A stretch of 64,000 nt of DNA from Rhizodiscina lignyota (GCA_010015805.1 ML978124.1:310001-374000); one strand, 5' to 3'; shown: positions 1 to 11,073, numbered from the stretch's first letter. The notes: generated by a model from the letters alone, not told the origin. Numbers and translations are program-made.

Positions 1-907
1 CATCGTCGGTCATCCGCAGGAGGCGTGAAGAAGTTTGATGCATTTTGCGCTGTCGTCTGTTGTCGTGGAGGGCGGGAAGGCCAGCAGCGAGATTGAGCTC
101 CTCGGCGATGGAGGCGGACTTGGAGGAGGCAGTGTCGGACTGCTTGACCACAAAGTCGTCCGAGTCGAAGGGCGACTCGCTGTTGAGGTTGAGTCGGTTG
201 AGGCTGCTTGTGATGGGCGCAGAGGATGCCTGTTTGTGCGATGGTTGCACAGCGGTCGGCTGGCACTGCGTCAGTGGCAGGCCCTCTACAGATCTGGAGT
301 GCACGCGGCCGCCGGGATTGTCGCGTGGTTTGTCGCCAGCAGCCGCTCCCGCCAATTCTGCAGTAGCACCGGAGGGCAATTGATCGGTGGACAGAGGGGT
401 GGAGTCGTCGTCGTTGTAGCTGTCGAAGTCGTGACGCTGCGGCACTCTCTTTTGAGAGGGCCGGGATGTGGAGCTCGGCCGGTGGGAGTTCGGCTGCGCA
501 GAAGCGGTTCGGCCAACCCACGAGGGCAGGCGCTTGGAGAGGCGGCGGCGGTCACTATTTTCGCGATGCAGCGAGTCGTTGGGCGGCGAGGCGGTGGATT
601 GGTTGTTGTTGGAGGTGGTGGTGGAGGTGGAAGGGGACGGGGCAGGAGACGGGGGCGTTGGCGGAAGGCGTCCGAAGGTGCTGGAGCTCGCTACTTCAGT
701 AGTGCCTTGATCGGCAGCGCGCTTATGTTTGACGGAGTCGGGAAAGCGGGCAGCACGCTCAACGCTAGCCTCGCCGCTGTTCTCGTCGGCAGCTGCTGGC
801 GAGTTGGAGGGCTGGGCGGCAGAATGGGTGCGAGCAACAGGCAGGTCGAAAGCGTGCTGCCTCTGCTGCTGCTGCTGACCGTCGAAGAGGTGCGGGTGGG
901 CCATCAT
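1..907 (-). CDS. Low-complexity N-terminal part of a large protein, cut by the left edge
   Basis: On the minus strand an uninterrupted reading frame runs from tandem ATG codons (907-905, then 904-902) to the window edge, about 302 codons without a stop. The product starts MMAHPHLFDGQQQQQ and is rich in Ser, Thr, Pro, Asn and Gln: a Q run near residue 11, a P/S/T-rich stretch around residues 78-100, basic serine-rich stretches (RRRLSKRLPSW) and an acidic patch (SYNDDDST). It has the look of the disordered N-terminal extension of a fungal signalling or regulatory protein, but I see no domain and cannot name it. The opposite strand is open over much of the same stretch; the minus frame is preferred for its typical fungal composition and lack of stops. 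The start could lie further upstream if there is a 5' intron. Confidence 0.6.
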   Translation of the reverse strand, partial: MMAHPHLFDGQQQQQRQHAFDLPVARTHSAAQPSNSPAAADENSGEASVERAARFPDSVKHKRAADQGTTEVASSSTFGRLPPTPPSPAPSPSTSTTTSNNNQSTASPPNDSLHRENSDRRRLSKRLPSWVGRTASAQPNSHRPSSTSRPSQKRVPQRHDFDSYNDDDSTPLSTDQLPSGATAELAGAAAGDKPRDNPGGRVHSRSVEGLPLTQCQPTAVQPSHKQASSAPITSSLNRLNLNSESPFDSDDFVVKQSDTASSKSASIAEELNLAAGLPALHDNRRQRKMHQTSSRLLRMTDD

Positions 908-3900
908 GTCATCGGATCTGGCTGGGTTGACGCTGCGCGTGAAACGGCTACGGGCGACCCCCGAATCGATGCTCGCTCCGCACGTTGCAGGCCTGTCGCT
1001 TGCGTGGAGCGGTGGGTGGACTGCTGCAGTGGGCGGCGTGTCAGAAGCTTGCGATGCAGAGCAAATCGCTGCAGCCGGGAGGCCGTGGTACTTGAGCGTC
1101 TTGCACCGTATTGTCTGCGTTTATTTGCTTCTCATCCTGACCCCATTCCGTTACCATGTCTGGCAGCCAGGAGATTTCCACGCGACGCCCAGCCGCAGCC
1201 ACGTTTTCTCGCTGACCAGGTGTGCGTGTGGAGCGCAGCGCGACGCAGGGGTGCCGGTACGGGCGTTGGCGTGATTACGGCGGCCATGGTGCACCTCCAA
1301 AAATTGGCCAGCTGCTGCCAATTTCCTGGCCAATTTGCGTGCGCTCTCACGCTCTACACTCTGCCTGCTGGCCGAGTCGCGTCCCCTTTGCGGCGTGACT
1401 CGCGGGGACGCTCTTGCTTCCTGGTGCCTAGTCTGGCTAGCAGCCTGCTGCTCCTGCCATGTGCGCGCGGTGGGAGGAATGCTGCGCACATGGCAAGCAC
1501 GCGAGCGCGGCCAATCAGCGCGCGCCGCCAGCCAGGAGAGTGGGCTGCAGAGGCGTGCCTTCCGCTTGCAGGCATTCGCTCGCTTGTCTCGCGCGCTCTC
1601 GCTTCAGCGCTGCGGGCGGCGAGTGGCCCTGGGCAGGTACGAAGCATCAGGAGATTTCGCAGATATCAGCTCCTGACCGCACCTCCACGCCCACAAAACA
1701 CTCCAGAGCGTGCTCCTAGCGGCCGATCGCACTGTTGCGAGTCCACCAGCGAGCTGCCTCCCATATCTCATCACCTCATCTGCAATCAAGTCAATGCGGA
1801 TCAGCATCACCGCGAGGACTTCTCGTCCGGCGGCATCGGTGTTTGCGAGTCTCCCATCTGCTGCATGCACATTTGCCCATATCATCTACAGTAGTGCATC
1901 TTCCTCTGCCCATCGTGCTCCATCCTGCAGCGGCTGTATCTTGCCTACAGCTGCACAGCGATGGATAATCTACATATTTCCCCAGACAAGATGCTCCTGG
2001 CCTCTGCGGCCACGAGAGCGGAACGGAATGCAAATGTTAGATTGGCCACGGCCAAAAATAAGCTTCGAATAACGCCTCGCATCCTTCACCAGCCTGCTCC
2101 CTGACTCTGCGACTCGCAGCTCGGCTTCGGCTCTGCCAACTTAAAGCCACGATATTCCCGCTGTCTGGGCCAGATTTGACCCATCCGGACATCACGCGAT
2201 GTTCGTGTGTCGATAGGAGCCTTTCCAGAAGGCATTGGGCAGGCGACGGGCAGGCAACCTTGCAGCTGCCACGCTTGTCCTACACAACCTGCCCCGAGCG
2301 TCTTTTCACACGTGGGCGCAGGGGCCACCGTGCAAGCCACGCAGCGCTGGGCCAAATCTCAACGGCCAGCGATACGGTGCCGCTCGATTCGACATCGTCG
2401 CTGCACCTCACTCCTCAGAACACCCATCTGACACCGCTGACCAACGCTCCCACTTTTCGCCTGACTCTCGTCTCTGCAGCAGGACCCGCTATGACATGAA
2501 ACCACATGTTTGGAGCCGCTGCGTCGGGCCCTCAATGCCCAGCGCTAACCTCCCGCTTGCCGGTCTTGTGCCGAGCAGAGCTACCCATTTCCCCAGGCAG
2601 TGAGAAGACCCTCTCGAGCGCGCACTGCGCTGCTGCATTCGTCGAAGTCGTGTCCCACCGAGCTCCGCACCGTCTGGCGGTTTTGGGCAACAGCGTCTTC
2701 ACGAAATGTCCCTCTCCCGACTGTCTGTTTCAGTCCATCCTCGAGGGTTTGCCCGAGGCGTGCATCCTTGGACGATGAAGATGAGTAGGATTCGGTAACG
2801 TACAATGAAAGAAGGACTTGCAGGGGAGCCCAGCATTTGCCCACGTTTTGACAGGGACGCAAGTTGTTGAGCGTCAAGATTTGGCTCTCTCCGCTACCAA
2901 AGATTGTGTCATTCCCTACAAGGGCACATCCTCGAAGCCCCGTATACAACCCCGGCCCACCTGTCTATTTGAGACTCTCCTACATCCTAATTGTCTATAT
3001 GGCCACGCCGCAGCGGCAAGACGTAACAAAATGCCTGTAATCATGACTCCATTTAATAAATATTGTAGGTGTAATATTCGCCCCCGTGATCTCGGCTGCG
3101 ATAGTCTCTTTCAGAACTGGATATCCTACGGTGAGTGGGTAGAAGTCTCTGCCTTACCATTCCCACGGACCGCGACTCCGCCATGCTTCGAAGATCAAAA
3201 GGCAATAGTTTGAAATGCTTAGCATATTTCGGGTCCGCTGCTGCTCGCTCTCGTTTCGGTCATCCGACGCAAAAATGTACACCGCGAACCTCCAACCTCG
3301 CAGATACACCTTTACCCAGTCGTGTCTCAATCACAGAGCGCCGGACTAAAGTCCAGATACAAGCTCAACTAATTGATTGGAACCCGAGATTGCCGCGAGA
3401 CGACTCAACTCCCCAGGAGTTCTTCGGCAGGGGGGCAAAGTTCGCCGCAAGTGGATGTTGAGAGGTTGTTGGCTCAGGTACCGACTGTCTGGCACCTCGC
3501 CTCAAATGCCGATGCTGCACTCGCTCGAGTCCGCGATCTCCGGGCGTCAACGTCTTTTCGTGGCGTCCATTGTGTCTCACCGCCTCTCTCTATCACGTCC
3601 GTCTCTGCTATCTCTCCGGCTGCCTCCTTCTCCAGAAGACGCTGAAGAGGACACCATGGAGAGGACGACGGCCGTGTGCAAACAAACCATAGACGTCACG
3701 CAGCGGCCCGTCAGCTCACAGCAGAACGCCCACATGCTGTTATTCTCCGCCATCGTTACACAGCATGCTTCCACGCCTTCCAGAGCCTGCCACGCTCCGG
3801 GCCCTGGAATGGCGCTTGTTGCGAGACATTCTGATCGCTCGCCAGACTGCATTGCCGTGCGGCTGCCACGTGTTGGTCCCGCGTTTTGCTTGACGCGCCT

Positions 3901-5608
3901 TTCCCTGTTTGATGCTTGTTTCAGCCGTCCTATGTATTGACTGCCAGCCTCCTCCCCGCCAAGGGGTGACTGCTCTCCAATCCGACATGTCGTGGCGCTG
4001 CATGCTGCGAGTCAGCCCTGAGCTTCTTCCATCTCCGCCGCCTCTGGGAGCGTGCAAAGGCTGGAATCTTCGCCGACAGTCAGCAAGATGGGGATCAGTC
4101 CGCGATATCGATCCTTTTGGGTGCGGCCGTTGTAGATCGCATATGTACTCCCTTGCTGCATCGTCCATGGGGGTCGCGCACGGCTGGGACATGCCGTTTC
4201 GAGCCTTCTCACGCCATGAGCATGACAAGACCCTGCTTGACTTTTTGTCTCTATGCGTTAATTGAGGCCGTTAACAGAGTACCTCGGCGGGAGCTTTGCC
4301 CATAGCTATATACTTCTGACTTGAAGCAGAAGGTACATTACACGACATTGCCGCGCTGCGGCATGCTATATGACCTGCACCAGTGTCCAACACGCCATGG
4401 TAGCAAAACCCTACTGTTTGCGCTGTGCGACGTTACCGACTCCAAGTCGTCCAATAAACTCCGCTAGTTCGACCGACATAGCACCTTATCCCCTCGCGTG
4501 GAGCGGTTCTAGAAAAAAAAAATTAAGGTCCGTCCCCCCATGCAAGCAGCCAACCTCACTATTTTTTCACCATCGATATCGCGAAACCCACTATCGACTT
4601 TTGCTGGTGCCCTAGCTGAGGCTAGCCCGCTCCGAAGCATCCTCAAGGGTCTACTCCGTATATCAAGCGTCTGCTTCCGAGCGGAATAACTGCGAGAGAA
4701 AACGTCGACCCGGCCTTCGAGCCGTTTCACAGCCCTGACGTAGATCGGTATGCAGCCCCCACCGACCCTCTCCGTCCTGTGACGGAAGGACGAGGCCCTA
4801 TTTCGTTCAACTCCGTGAAAGATGCGTAGCATGGATAGGCTCGAGGAAGGTTCGCTTTTCGGCCGGCGCTTACTGTCGGCCCAGACGAGACGTATATGGA
4901 TACGCACGAGGCTCAGGCATGCAGATTTTCGCTGCCTTATTTCCAACGTCGAGCGAGACGTGTCCAGTTCTCCGAGAAACGCTGCTGCCTACGTTGACCG
5001 GAGTTGACAACGAAGCACTGCGTACTGGAGACAGACTCTTCACATGCTACCGGACACTTTCAGATGTCAGTATCCTATGCCACCGGTCACCGTTTTCGGG
5101 CTCAGCTCGCGTGATCCCCGACGTCAGACCTTCCATCCTCTCTCGTTTTCGCCTCTCAGCAGTCGACGGCTAAGCAGCGGTGAAATGGAAGAGTCGGCAC
5201 CGTCGAGTAATACCATCAGAAGATTCCCAAGCAATCGTAAATGACGCGATTGCGTTTCAATAGCTTCAGATAAGTGCTTCGCTGGCAGGCGTCCACGTTT
5301 CCAAATTCCTCTGCTATTTAATCGTACCTTGCATCTGCCCTGCATTAGCAGCCATTCTCTGCGTATTTCGTATTTTAGTTCTTTTCGAGTCATAGAAACA
5401 CCTGTCCTCCTTCTATATCGGACGAGATGATGCACAATGACGCGCTGGTCGAGTACCTGAGCAGGATGCACGACTTATCAACGTCTCGGATCCCCGCGCA
5501 GAGACCCCACTCCTCATCTGGCTCCACATCGACGGAGAAGATCCCCTTGAAATCTTACCCAGCACAAAGCAGCTCCCACAAATCCCCCGAGCCGTCGCAA
5601 CCACAGCA
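908..5608. other. 4.7-kb stretch without a recognisable gene; upstream region of two divergent genes
   Basis: No frame here looks like a protein: the longest ones are Arg/Cys/Ser-rich and resemble no family. The part next to the left gene (908-1700) is GC-rich with CT-rich tracts and CCAAT boxes, including the hairpin at 1301-1336, and probably holds its promoter and a long 5' leader. The remainder to 5608 lies upstream of the phosphatase gene and shows nothing I can identify. Confidence 0.5.
1301..1336. promoter_or_regulatory. Perfect 11-bp inverted repeat holding CCAAT boxes
   Basis: AAATTGGCCAG (1301-1311) and CTGGCCAATTT (1326-1336) are perfect inverted copies around a 14-base spacer, which itself holds a further CCAAT (1318-1322). 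Three CCAAT motifs, one of them inverted, therefore lie within 36 bases, about 400 bases upstream of the start of the leftmost gene. CCAAT is the binding site of the fungal HAP complex; a role here is inference. Confidence 0.45.
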
Positions 5609-6436
5609 ATGGACCGAGAAGCACTCGCGCAACTAGCAGCCACCGACATCCACGCCGCGCTCCCACCCGAAGATGCGGAAAAGGCTTTGTCCAGCCCACC
5701 ATTCATCCCCATCCCCTCCGCGCTCAACCTCCGCGACCTGGGCCTCGCCGCGCCCGCCACCATCAAACCCGGCCTCATCTTCCGCTCCGGCGCGCTGACA
5801 ACCTGGCCAGCCAGCAGCCGAGCGCTCCTCTTCTCGCAGTACGGGATCAAAACGATCTTCGACCTGCGGCACGAGCGCGAGCGCACGCGCATGCCCTCGC
5901 CCGAGATCGCAGGCATCGAGACGGTGTGGCTCCCACCAACCACCGCCCCCTCGCCCCTCACGCTGGAGAAGTTCGCCGCGAACGGCGGCGTGGACGGCTT
6001 CGCGGACATGTACGAGGAAGTGGCGACGATCTACGCGCCCGCGTTCGCCCGCGTGTTCGCGCACATCGTCGCCAGGCCGCGCGAGCCGTTGCTGTTCCAC
6101 TGCACGGCGGGCAAGGACCGCACCGGCACGCTCGCCGCGCTGATCGAGCGGCTGGCGGGCGCGGCGGACGACGTCGTTGCCGCGGACTACGCGCTGACGC
6201 GCATTGGGGTGGAGCCCGGGAGGGAGATGCTGACGGGGATATTGCAGAGCGCGTTTGGCGGCGTGGGGATCGAGACGCCGGGGTTTAAGGAACTGTCGAG
6301 CTGTGAGGGCGGGTATGTGCTTGCGTTTCTGCGCAGGGTGGAGGAGAGGTGGGGTGGGGTGGAGGGGTATTTGAAGGGGGTGCTTGGGTTGACGGGGGAG
6401 GAGGTGGAGATGGTGAAGAGGAATATTGCGGCGTAG
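5609..6436 (+). CDS. Tyrosine/dual-specificity phosphatase-family protein
   Basis: A single-exon frame of 275 residues. The hallmark is HCTAGKDRTG (Cys165, Arg171), the C(X)5R loop of cysteine phosphatases with the KDRTG form found in the Y_phosphatase3 group of fungal and bacterial proteins. The N-terminal signature NLRDLG (about residues 41-46) and GLIFRSGAL (about 54-62), followed by GIKTIFDLR, fit the same group. The ATG at 5609 is the first one that leaves the conserved region intact. Base use is odd: codons in the first two thirds end almost only in C or G and the coding strand is C-rich, while after about 6220 it becomes strongly G-rich. Substrate unknown; protein or lipid phosphates are both possible in this family. 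Confidence 0.88.
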   Translation: MDREALAQLAATDIHAALPPEDAEKALSSPPFIPIPSALNLRDLGLAAPATIKPGLIFRSGALTTWPASSRALLFSQYGIKTIFDLRHERERTRMPSPEIAGIETVWLPPTTAPSPLTLEKFAANGGVDGFADMYEEVATIYAPAFARVFAHIVARPREPLLFHCTAGKDRTGTLAALIERLAGAADDVVAADYALTRIGVEPGREMLTGILQSAFGGVGIETPGFKELSSCEGGYVLAFLRRVEERWGGVEGYLKGVLGLTGEEVEMVKRNIAA

Positions 6437-6583
6437 CTAGGGGCGGTGTGTTTGCCGAGGAAATGATACCCTTTATGTTAGAATTGCTAAGTTTGTGTCA
6501 ATATCATTGACGAAGGTCACAACCATGTTGAAACGTGGGCGAGAAGTGCGTTTAGCACATGCAGAAGCATAGTCGACTCCGTG

Positions 6584-6695
6584 GCGAGTATCTGTTTGCT
6601 TCCGAGTTAGTTCTATCTCTGATCTCAGCCCCTCAGTAGCGAGCATCTGATTGTTTTCGGCGTCATTGTGTCTCTGGTCTCATCACTTCTCTGCA
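6584..6695. repeat. Two further copies of the 55/56-bp unit
   Basis: CGAGTATCTG at 6584 and CGAGCATCTG at 6640 begin two adjacent 56-base segments that share much of their length (both continue with a T-rich stretch, then TCTCTG and TCTC). The first ten bases match the core of the array at 7339-7997. Similar cores at 6759, 6814, 6880 and 6934 suggest the array once spanned most of this intergenic region. Confidence 0.5.
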
Positions 6696-7338
6696 GGTTG
6701 CTATCTGCCTCTACTTTTCTTCCGTCGTCTGCCTCAGCAACAACAGCCCGAACGGGCTCGCAGCTTCATGATCCTTCATGTCTATCCCTCTTTTCCCCGT
6801 CCGCGAATGCACCTCGAGCTTTCGTTCGAATATCTCAGGAGCAAGAATCTCTGTCACTGTCGCAGCAGCTATTCCCATTCGAGTGGCGTTTGTGCCCATG
6901 TCTTCAGACCTTCTGCGCTGGCATGCGTGAGATACAGCATGTTTTCAAATGGGAACCAGAAGATCGACATTTGAATGGCACGGACGGCTCGGGCAGCATA
7001 AGTAATGACCACACGATCGGGATCGTCTCGTAGGGGCTTATAGAACTCTCCCTTCATGCGGCTCATGATATAGGCAATCTTATTAGCCTGCTCATCGCTA
7101 CCTTTAATGTTGATCACCTTATTAGTCATTGTGGGTACGAGTTCGCTGATGCGCTGTCCATCATATATAGTCGTATGTCCTCCAGATCAACATTTTTTAC
7201 AACAGTCGTTTTAGTCGGTGGCTCTTTTCGTGAAGTGACTTGGACCTCGATCCTTTGATATACTTTGTGATAGCCGTGGCGCTGTAGCTAAGGAAGGATC
7301 GTGGGTGATCATCTAGTTTGGGGTGTGCCGATCTTTAA

Positions 7339-7997
7339 TGAGCATGTATTTGACTGTGCTTGGAATCTACACGCGTGTGAGTGTACTGCTTTCCGAGCGT
7401 GGAGTTCGACTGAGAGTAACCGTCTAAGCGCGGAGGTACGTTGAACTCAAGTCCTGGATACCTCATTGACAGAATTGTCACCATTCCAGTGGCACTGCTG
7501 TCTAAGCACTGCTTCAATGTCCGTGGACGTGAGAATTCGGCTCTCCGGAACAACCGTCGAGCTTGTATTCGACTATGCCTTGGGTCTGTACAAGCGCGAT
7601 GACACAGCTTTGCGAGCATTGAGTTTGACTTTCTACGACTGTCTGAGTCTTCAAGTACATAGATTTTCGGGCACCTGTTGCATTATCGGCGGAATTACTA
7701 CCATCGCAGATACACGCGTGCCCGAGAGGTTGTCTGCCACACGCAAAACCGAGAATCGTCGCGGCCGCAAAGGTTGGCGAGCATCAATACGAGAAAGGCA
7801 GAAGCGAGAATTACCACAGTAGCGAACGTTGCCGAGCATCTCTTCGCGATCGACAGAAGCGAGAGTCACCGCCAATGCGAAGGTCCTCGAGCATCAATTC
7901 GCAAGAGGCAGAAGTGGGAATTATCACCGAAGCAAAGGTCGTCGAGTATCTATTCGCGATTCGACGGGAGCTACTCAAGCACGAGAGCACACACTTA
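7339..7997. repeat. Decayed 55-bp tandem array, about 12 units
   Basis: A core resembling CGAGCATnnATTCG recurs at 7339, 7394, 7448, 7503, 7558, 7613, 7668, 7723, 7778, 7833, 7888 and 7943, that is at steps of 55 bases (one step is 54). The best-kept units (7778, 7833, 7888) also share GGCAGAAGCGAGAATT and GCGAAGGTC; I count 43 of 55 identical bases between the 7778 and 7888 units. Odd and even units look more alike in the last four copies, hinting at a 110-bp higher-order unit. Because 55 is not a multiple of three, this is not a coding repeat. Confidence 0.75.
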
Positions 7998-8159
7998 GAA
8001 ATTTCAATAAATTTGAATAAAATATGAGTCGTTCATTGTTCCACCCTACCAACGCCATGCTATGTAAATACAATAAAAACACAAACAAAAAGCAAACGCA
8101 GAAATCTAAAAAAGCATTTTAAAATACAAAAAGGAAAAAAAAAGAAAAGGAAAACCATC

Positions 8160-11073
8160 TCAGAAGCGCCCGCCCGCGCGCTTGTTCATCTCCTCAATTC
8201 TCTTGAACACCCCCGACGTGTCCTTGCCGACGAGGCGTGAAGGCCCCGGTCCCAATGCGGCGCCCAACGGCGTAACGGGCGTGTTACCGCCCGTTACGCC
8301 CTCCGCTGCGGCAGCGGAGGTGTTGATACGTCGCGCTGAGGCCGGAGCCCCCAGCGCCTCGACGACAGCCTTTGCTGCCGTGCGCAGTTGACCTGCCGGC
8401 GCCTTGCCAGCCCGCTGCAGCTCCGGGTTGGAGCGCATCACCAGCGCCAAGTTCAATATGAGGTCTGAGACCGTCTGCATGACCTGAAGTGTAAGCATCG
8501 GTTGAATATGCGCGGGAGCTCGGGGATGGAGAAGGGGACTTACGTTGAGGAGCTCGTTGGTCGGCTGTTGCAGGCCGACCGGGCTGCTTGCGTCGACATA
8601 CGAGAGTTGCTCTGTCAGCGCCTTGGCCGCATCCTCGGCCTCCTGCAGCTTCATGGTGGCGTTAGTGAACGCCGTTCTGGCCTCAGACGAGGCGTTGCGC
8701 TGTGCGCCTGAACTCATGTATTCGGACAGGCCGCGGCGGATGGTGTCGGTGCTGGACGAGACGGCGTCAAGGAGGTTGTGGAGCGCCATATGCAATTGCT
8801 CGTCTCGAGAACGCATCGCGGAAGGCGTGACAGATTGTGCACGAGCTTCTTCCTGGTAGTCTTCCTGCTCTTCCTCAGGCTCCTCTGGGATAGGTCCAGC
8901 GATAACTGTGCGGCCCATGAATGAGAATGTAACAGTTCCATCTGCACTCCCCCTAGCGAGAGATGCTAGGCCCTGTCCCACATGTGATGGGCCAGGTGGT
9001 AAAGCGGAGTGTCCGCCTGCGGGTACCATTCCACGTTCGATGAGTGCTTGGGTGAGCTCCCAGTCCACTACCTCATTGGCATGTACGATTTGATTGACAA
9101 TCCTCTCTGGCAAAATCTCTGCAACATCCAGCAGAAAGTCAACAATGACCCTGAAGTCTTGGCCAACCTGAGCATGTTCCTGTTCCATTGCGTCGACGAA
9201 CGGAGTACCATGTGGGATGTCTTCTTGCTGGGCCTCTTCGATTTCTGCAATAATGTCGCTCGTGACAGCGCGGATAGCGGCGAGCGTGTCTCGAACCTTT
9301 GCAGCGTCGTCTAAAACGTTGCTAAAGATGCCTGGATTTGATTCATTGGCATTGTTGAGAATTCCTCGAATGATATTAGCATATGAGTTGTAAGCGATAG
9401 CTTGTGCCTTGATCAGTCTGAGTTGTAGGCGGTTCTGCGTGTGGGTGTCTAGAGCGGGCCCTGGCCTTGGTCGACGTCGCTCGATTCGTGCGTGTACATC
9501 CAGTTCAATGGACCGAGGAGCATGGGAGGTGGCAGGCCGTACAATTGGCGTGCCTGGGTCGAGGGCTGATGAGGAAGATGGAGAATTCTCGAAAGTGCGT
9601 GGAGAAGGCCGCATCCTTGCAGTGGTGTTTGAAGACATCGAGAATGACGTGGACGGTCGCTCCGGCGACAACGTACCGGCAGGCTGCGTAGAAGTTTGAG
9701 GAAAGTCGAATGCAAAGGATGAAGAGGTCGCAGATGCAGGCTCAATTGGAGACGCTGCCAAATTCTGCGAAGCCGAAGTCGGCGTAGTGCTGGAGGTCAA
9801 AGAAGAAGCCGTGAAAGGGAGAGAAATTTTGCTTATATTGAGCGGTGGAGGCGCCAAGCCGGCTCGACGGCGTGTCGAGTCACGTTCGGTGGATAATGAG
9901 GTAGTTGCAATGGAGCTTAGGGAAAGTTTGGATGAAGAGGCAGTGGCGTAGGTATCCGCAGCAGGATCAACGCCCATTTCGTTCTCTCTTCCCTTCCGCC
10001 AGTTCTCGATGTCGACGAATTCGTCTTCTCTATTTTCAGATAACCAATCCAGCACACGCTTGGTGATGTCTTGGTCGCTGAGTCCTTGGTTCTCGGGAAT
10101 TCGCTTGTCCCAAACCAGCCTCGGTGGTTCTTCGAGAGGGTTATCCGCTATTTGCAACGTCTGAAGTTCAGGCAACTGAGCCAGGAAACCAGGCAGTCTC
10201 TTAAGCTCATTGTGTGCGATTGAGAATATTCGAAGCCTCTGGAGCAGCACGAGGCCCGTCGGTATTGCCGAAATGTGGTTGTTGCTGACGTCGAGGATGA
10301 CGAGCTTCGGGGGAAGGTACACAGGGCGAGGGATGTATTGCAAGTTGCATTGTTCAAGCTTGAGGTAGTACAGTTTTCGGCACTCGGCAAATCCTTTTGG
10401 GAGTGCTTGCTCGGCATTGAGATTGTTTCCAGACAGCTGAAGTCTGCAGGATGTTAGTCGTAGTCGTTGCATAGTAGAGAGTGCGCAGAAGAAATCTCAA
10501 GCCTTACCGTAACAAATTGGGACCTGTCTTGTGGACGATGGCAAGAGGAAGCCGTGTCAACCTCACGCCTGTTCTGCCAGCCGCCAGGTTGAGGTCCAAG
10601 CCGTCGTTCTTGAATTGTGCGAATGCCTTTGGGCGTGGCTGCACGCCAGTCGAGATCTTGTCGACATCGGTGGCGACAGCGTCGATGACATCCGCCTCGG
10701 CATCATCGTACGGCTCATCGTCGAAGTCCATCCCATCACGCTCGTCGCCCTTCTCATCTTGCGCGCTGGGCGCCGTGAACGTCTGAGGACTGCTTGGGCG
10801 TTAGCACGAGCTTACACTGGTCGTTCAGATAAAGTACACGCGACGTGCGTGCGCCCCCGGGGCCTGCATGGCGGCCCAGGGGGTAGATCTGACGAGGTTG
10901 ACCAATTGTTGCACTGGCCGTTGGACCCACTTCGCCCACAGCCCTAAGGAACCTCACCTCTTGTTCTTTGCCTCACGAATTGCTTCACTCGCCATCAGAA
11001 TAGCTGCTTCGCTGACTTCTTTGCCTCCACTGAAGTACCTACTTGTCGGCTTCATTAGCGAAGGGTTGTTCAT
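8160..11073 (-). CDS. SOG2: Leucine-rich repeat protein of the RAM signalling network (SOG2-like)
   Basis: Proposed exons on the minus strand: 11073-10958, 10789-10508, 10443-8544 and 8483-8160, giving 873 residues. The N-terminal part has EAIREAKNK followed by an acidic stretch; LRR motifs follow (LVILDVSNNHISAIP, LRIFSIAHNELKRLP, LQTLQIADNPLEEPP); a serine-rich linker comes next; the C-terminal half matches the Sog2 family domain (AIAYNSYANIIRGIL, EILPERIVNQIVHANEVVDW). In yeast Sog2 acts with Hym1, Tao3, Kic1 and the NDR kinase Cbk1 in polarity and cell separation. The introns are canonical; the last one (8543-8484) is 60 nt, in frame and free of stops. The first exon and start (11073) are the least certain part, because upstream splice-like sites could add a 5' exon. 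Confidence 0.87.

Larger units (their letters stand above)
6437..8159. other. Convergent intergenic region with decayed tandem repeats and AT-rich 3' end
   Basis: This lies between the 3' ends of the phosphatase (+) and the SOG2 gene (-). No convincing gene. It holds the 55-bp repeat array (7339-7997), two related units at 6584-6695, and an AT-rich, A-tract stretch (8005-8155) that is probably the 3' untranslated region and polyadenylation zone of the SOG2 gene. Confidence 0.6.

Noticed and set aside
35-1894. A 619-codon open frame on the + strand
   Set aside because: Its composition is dominated by Gly, Val, Arg and Ser from reading GC-rich antisense DNA; the minus strand at 1-907 gives the more fungal-like protein, and beyond 907 neither strand looks coding.
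3740-4228. A 162-codon minus-strand frame
   Set aside because: Arg/Cys/Trp/Gly-rich with no motif and no hydrophobic core pattern; typical of chance open frames in GC-rich DNA.
7678-8020. Open + strand frames through the 55-bp repeats
   Set aside because: The unit is not a multiple of three, so each copy is read in a different frame; the openness is incidental.
10790-10822. A short intron GTAAGC...CAG near the SOG2 5' end
   Set aside because: Only about 33 nt long; the GTGAGG donor at 10957 with the CAG acceptor at 10790 gives a normal intron and keeps EAIREAKNK in frame.
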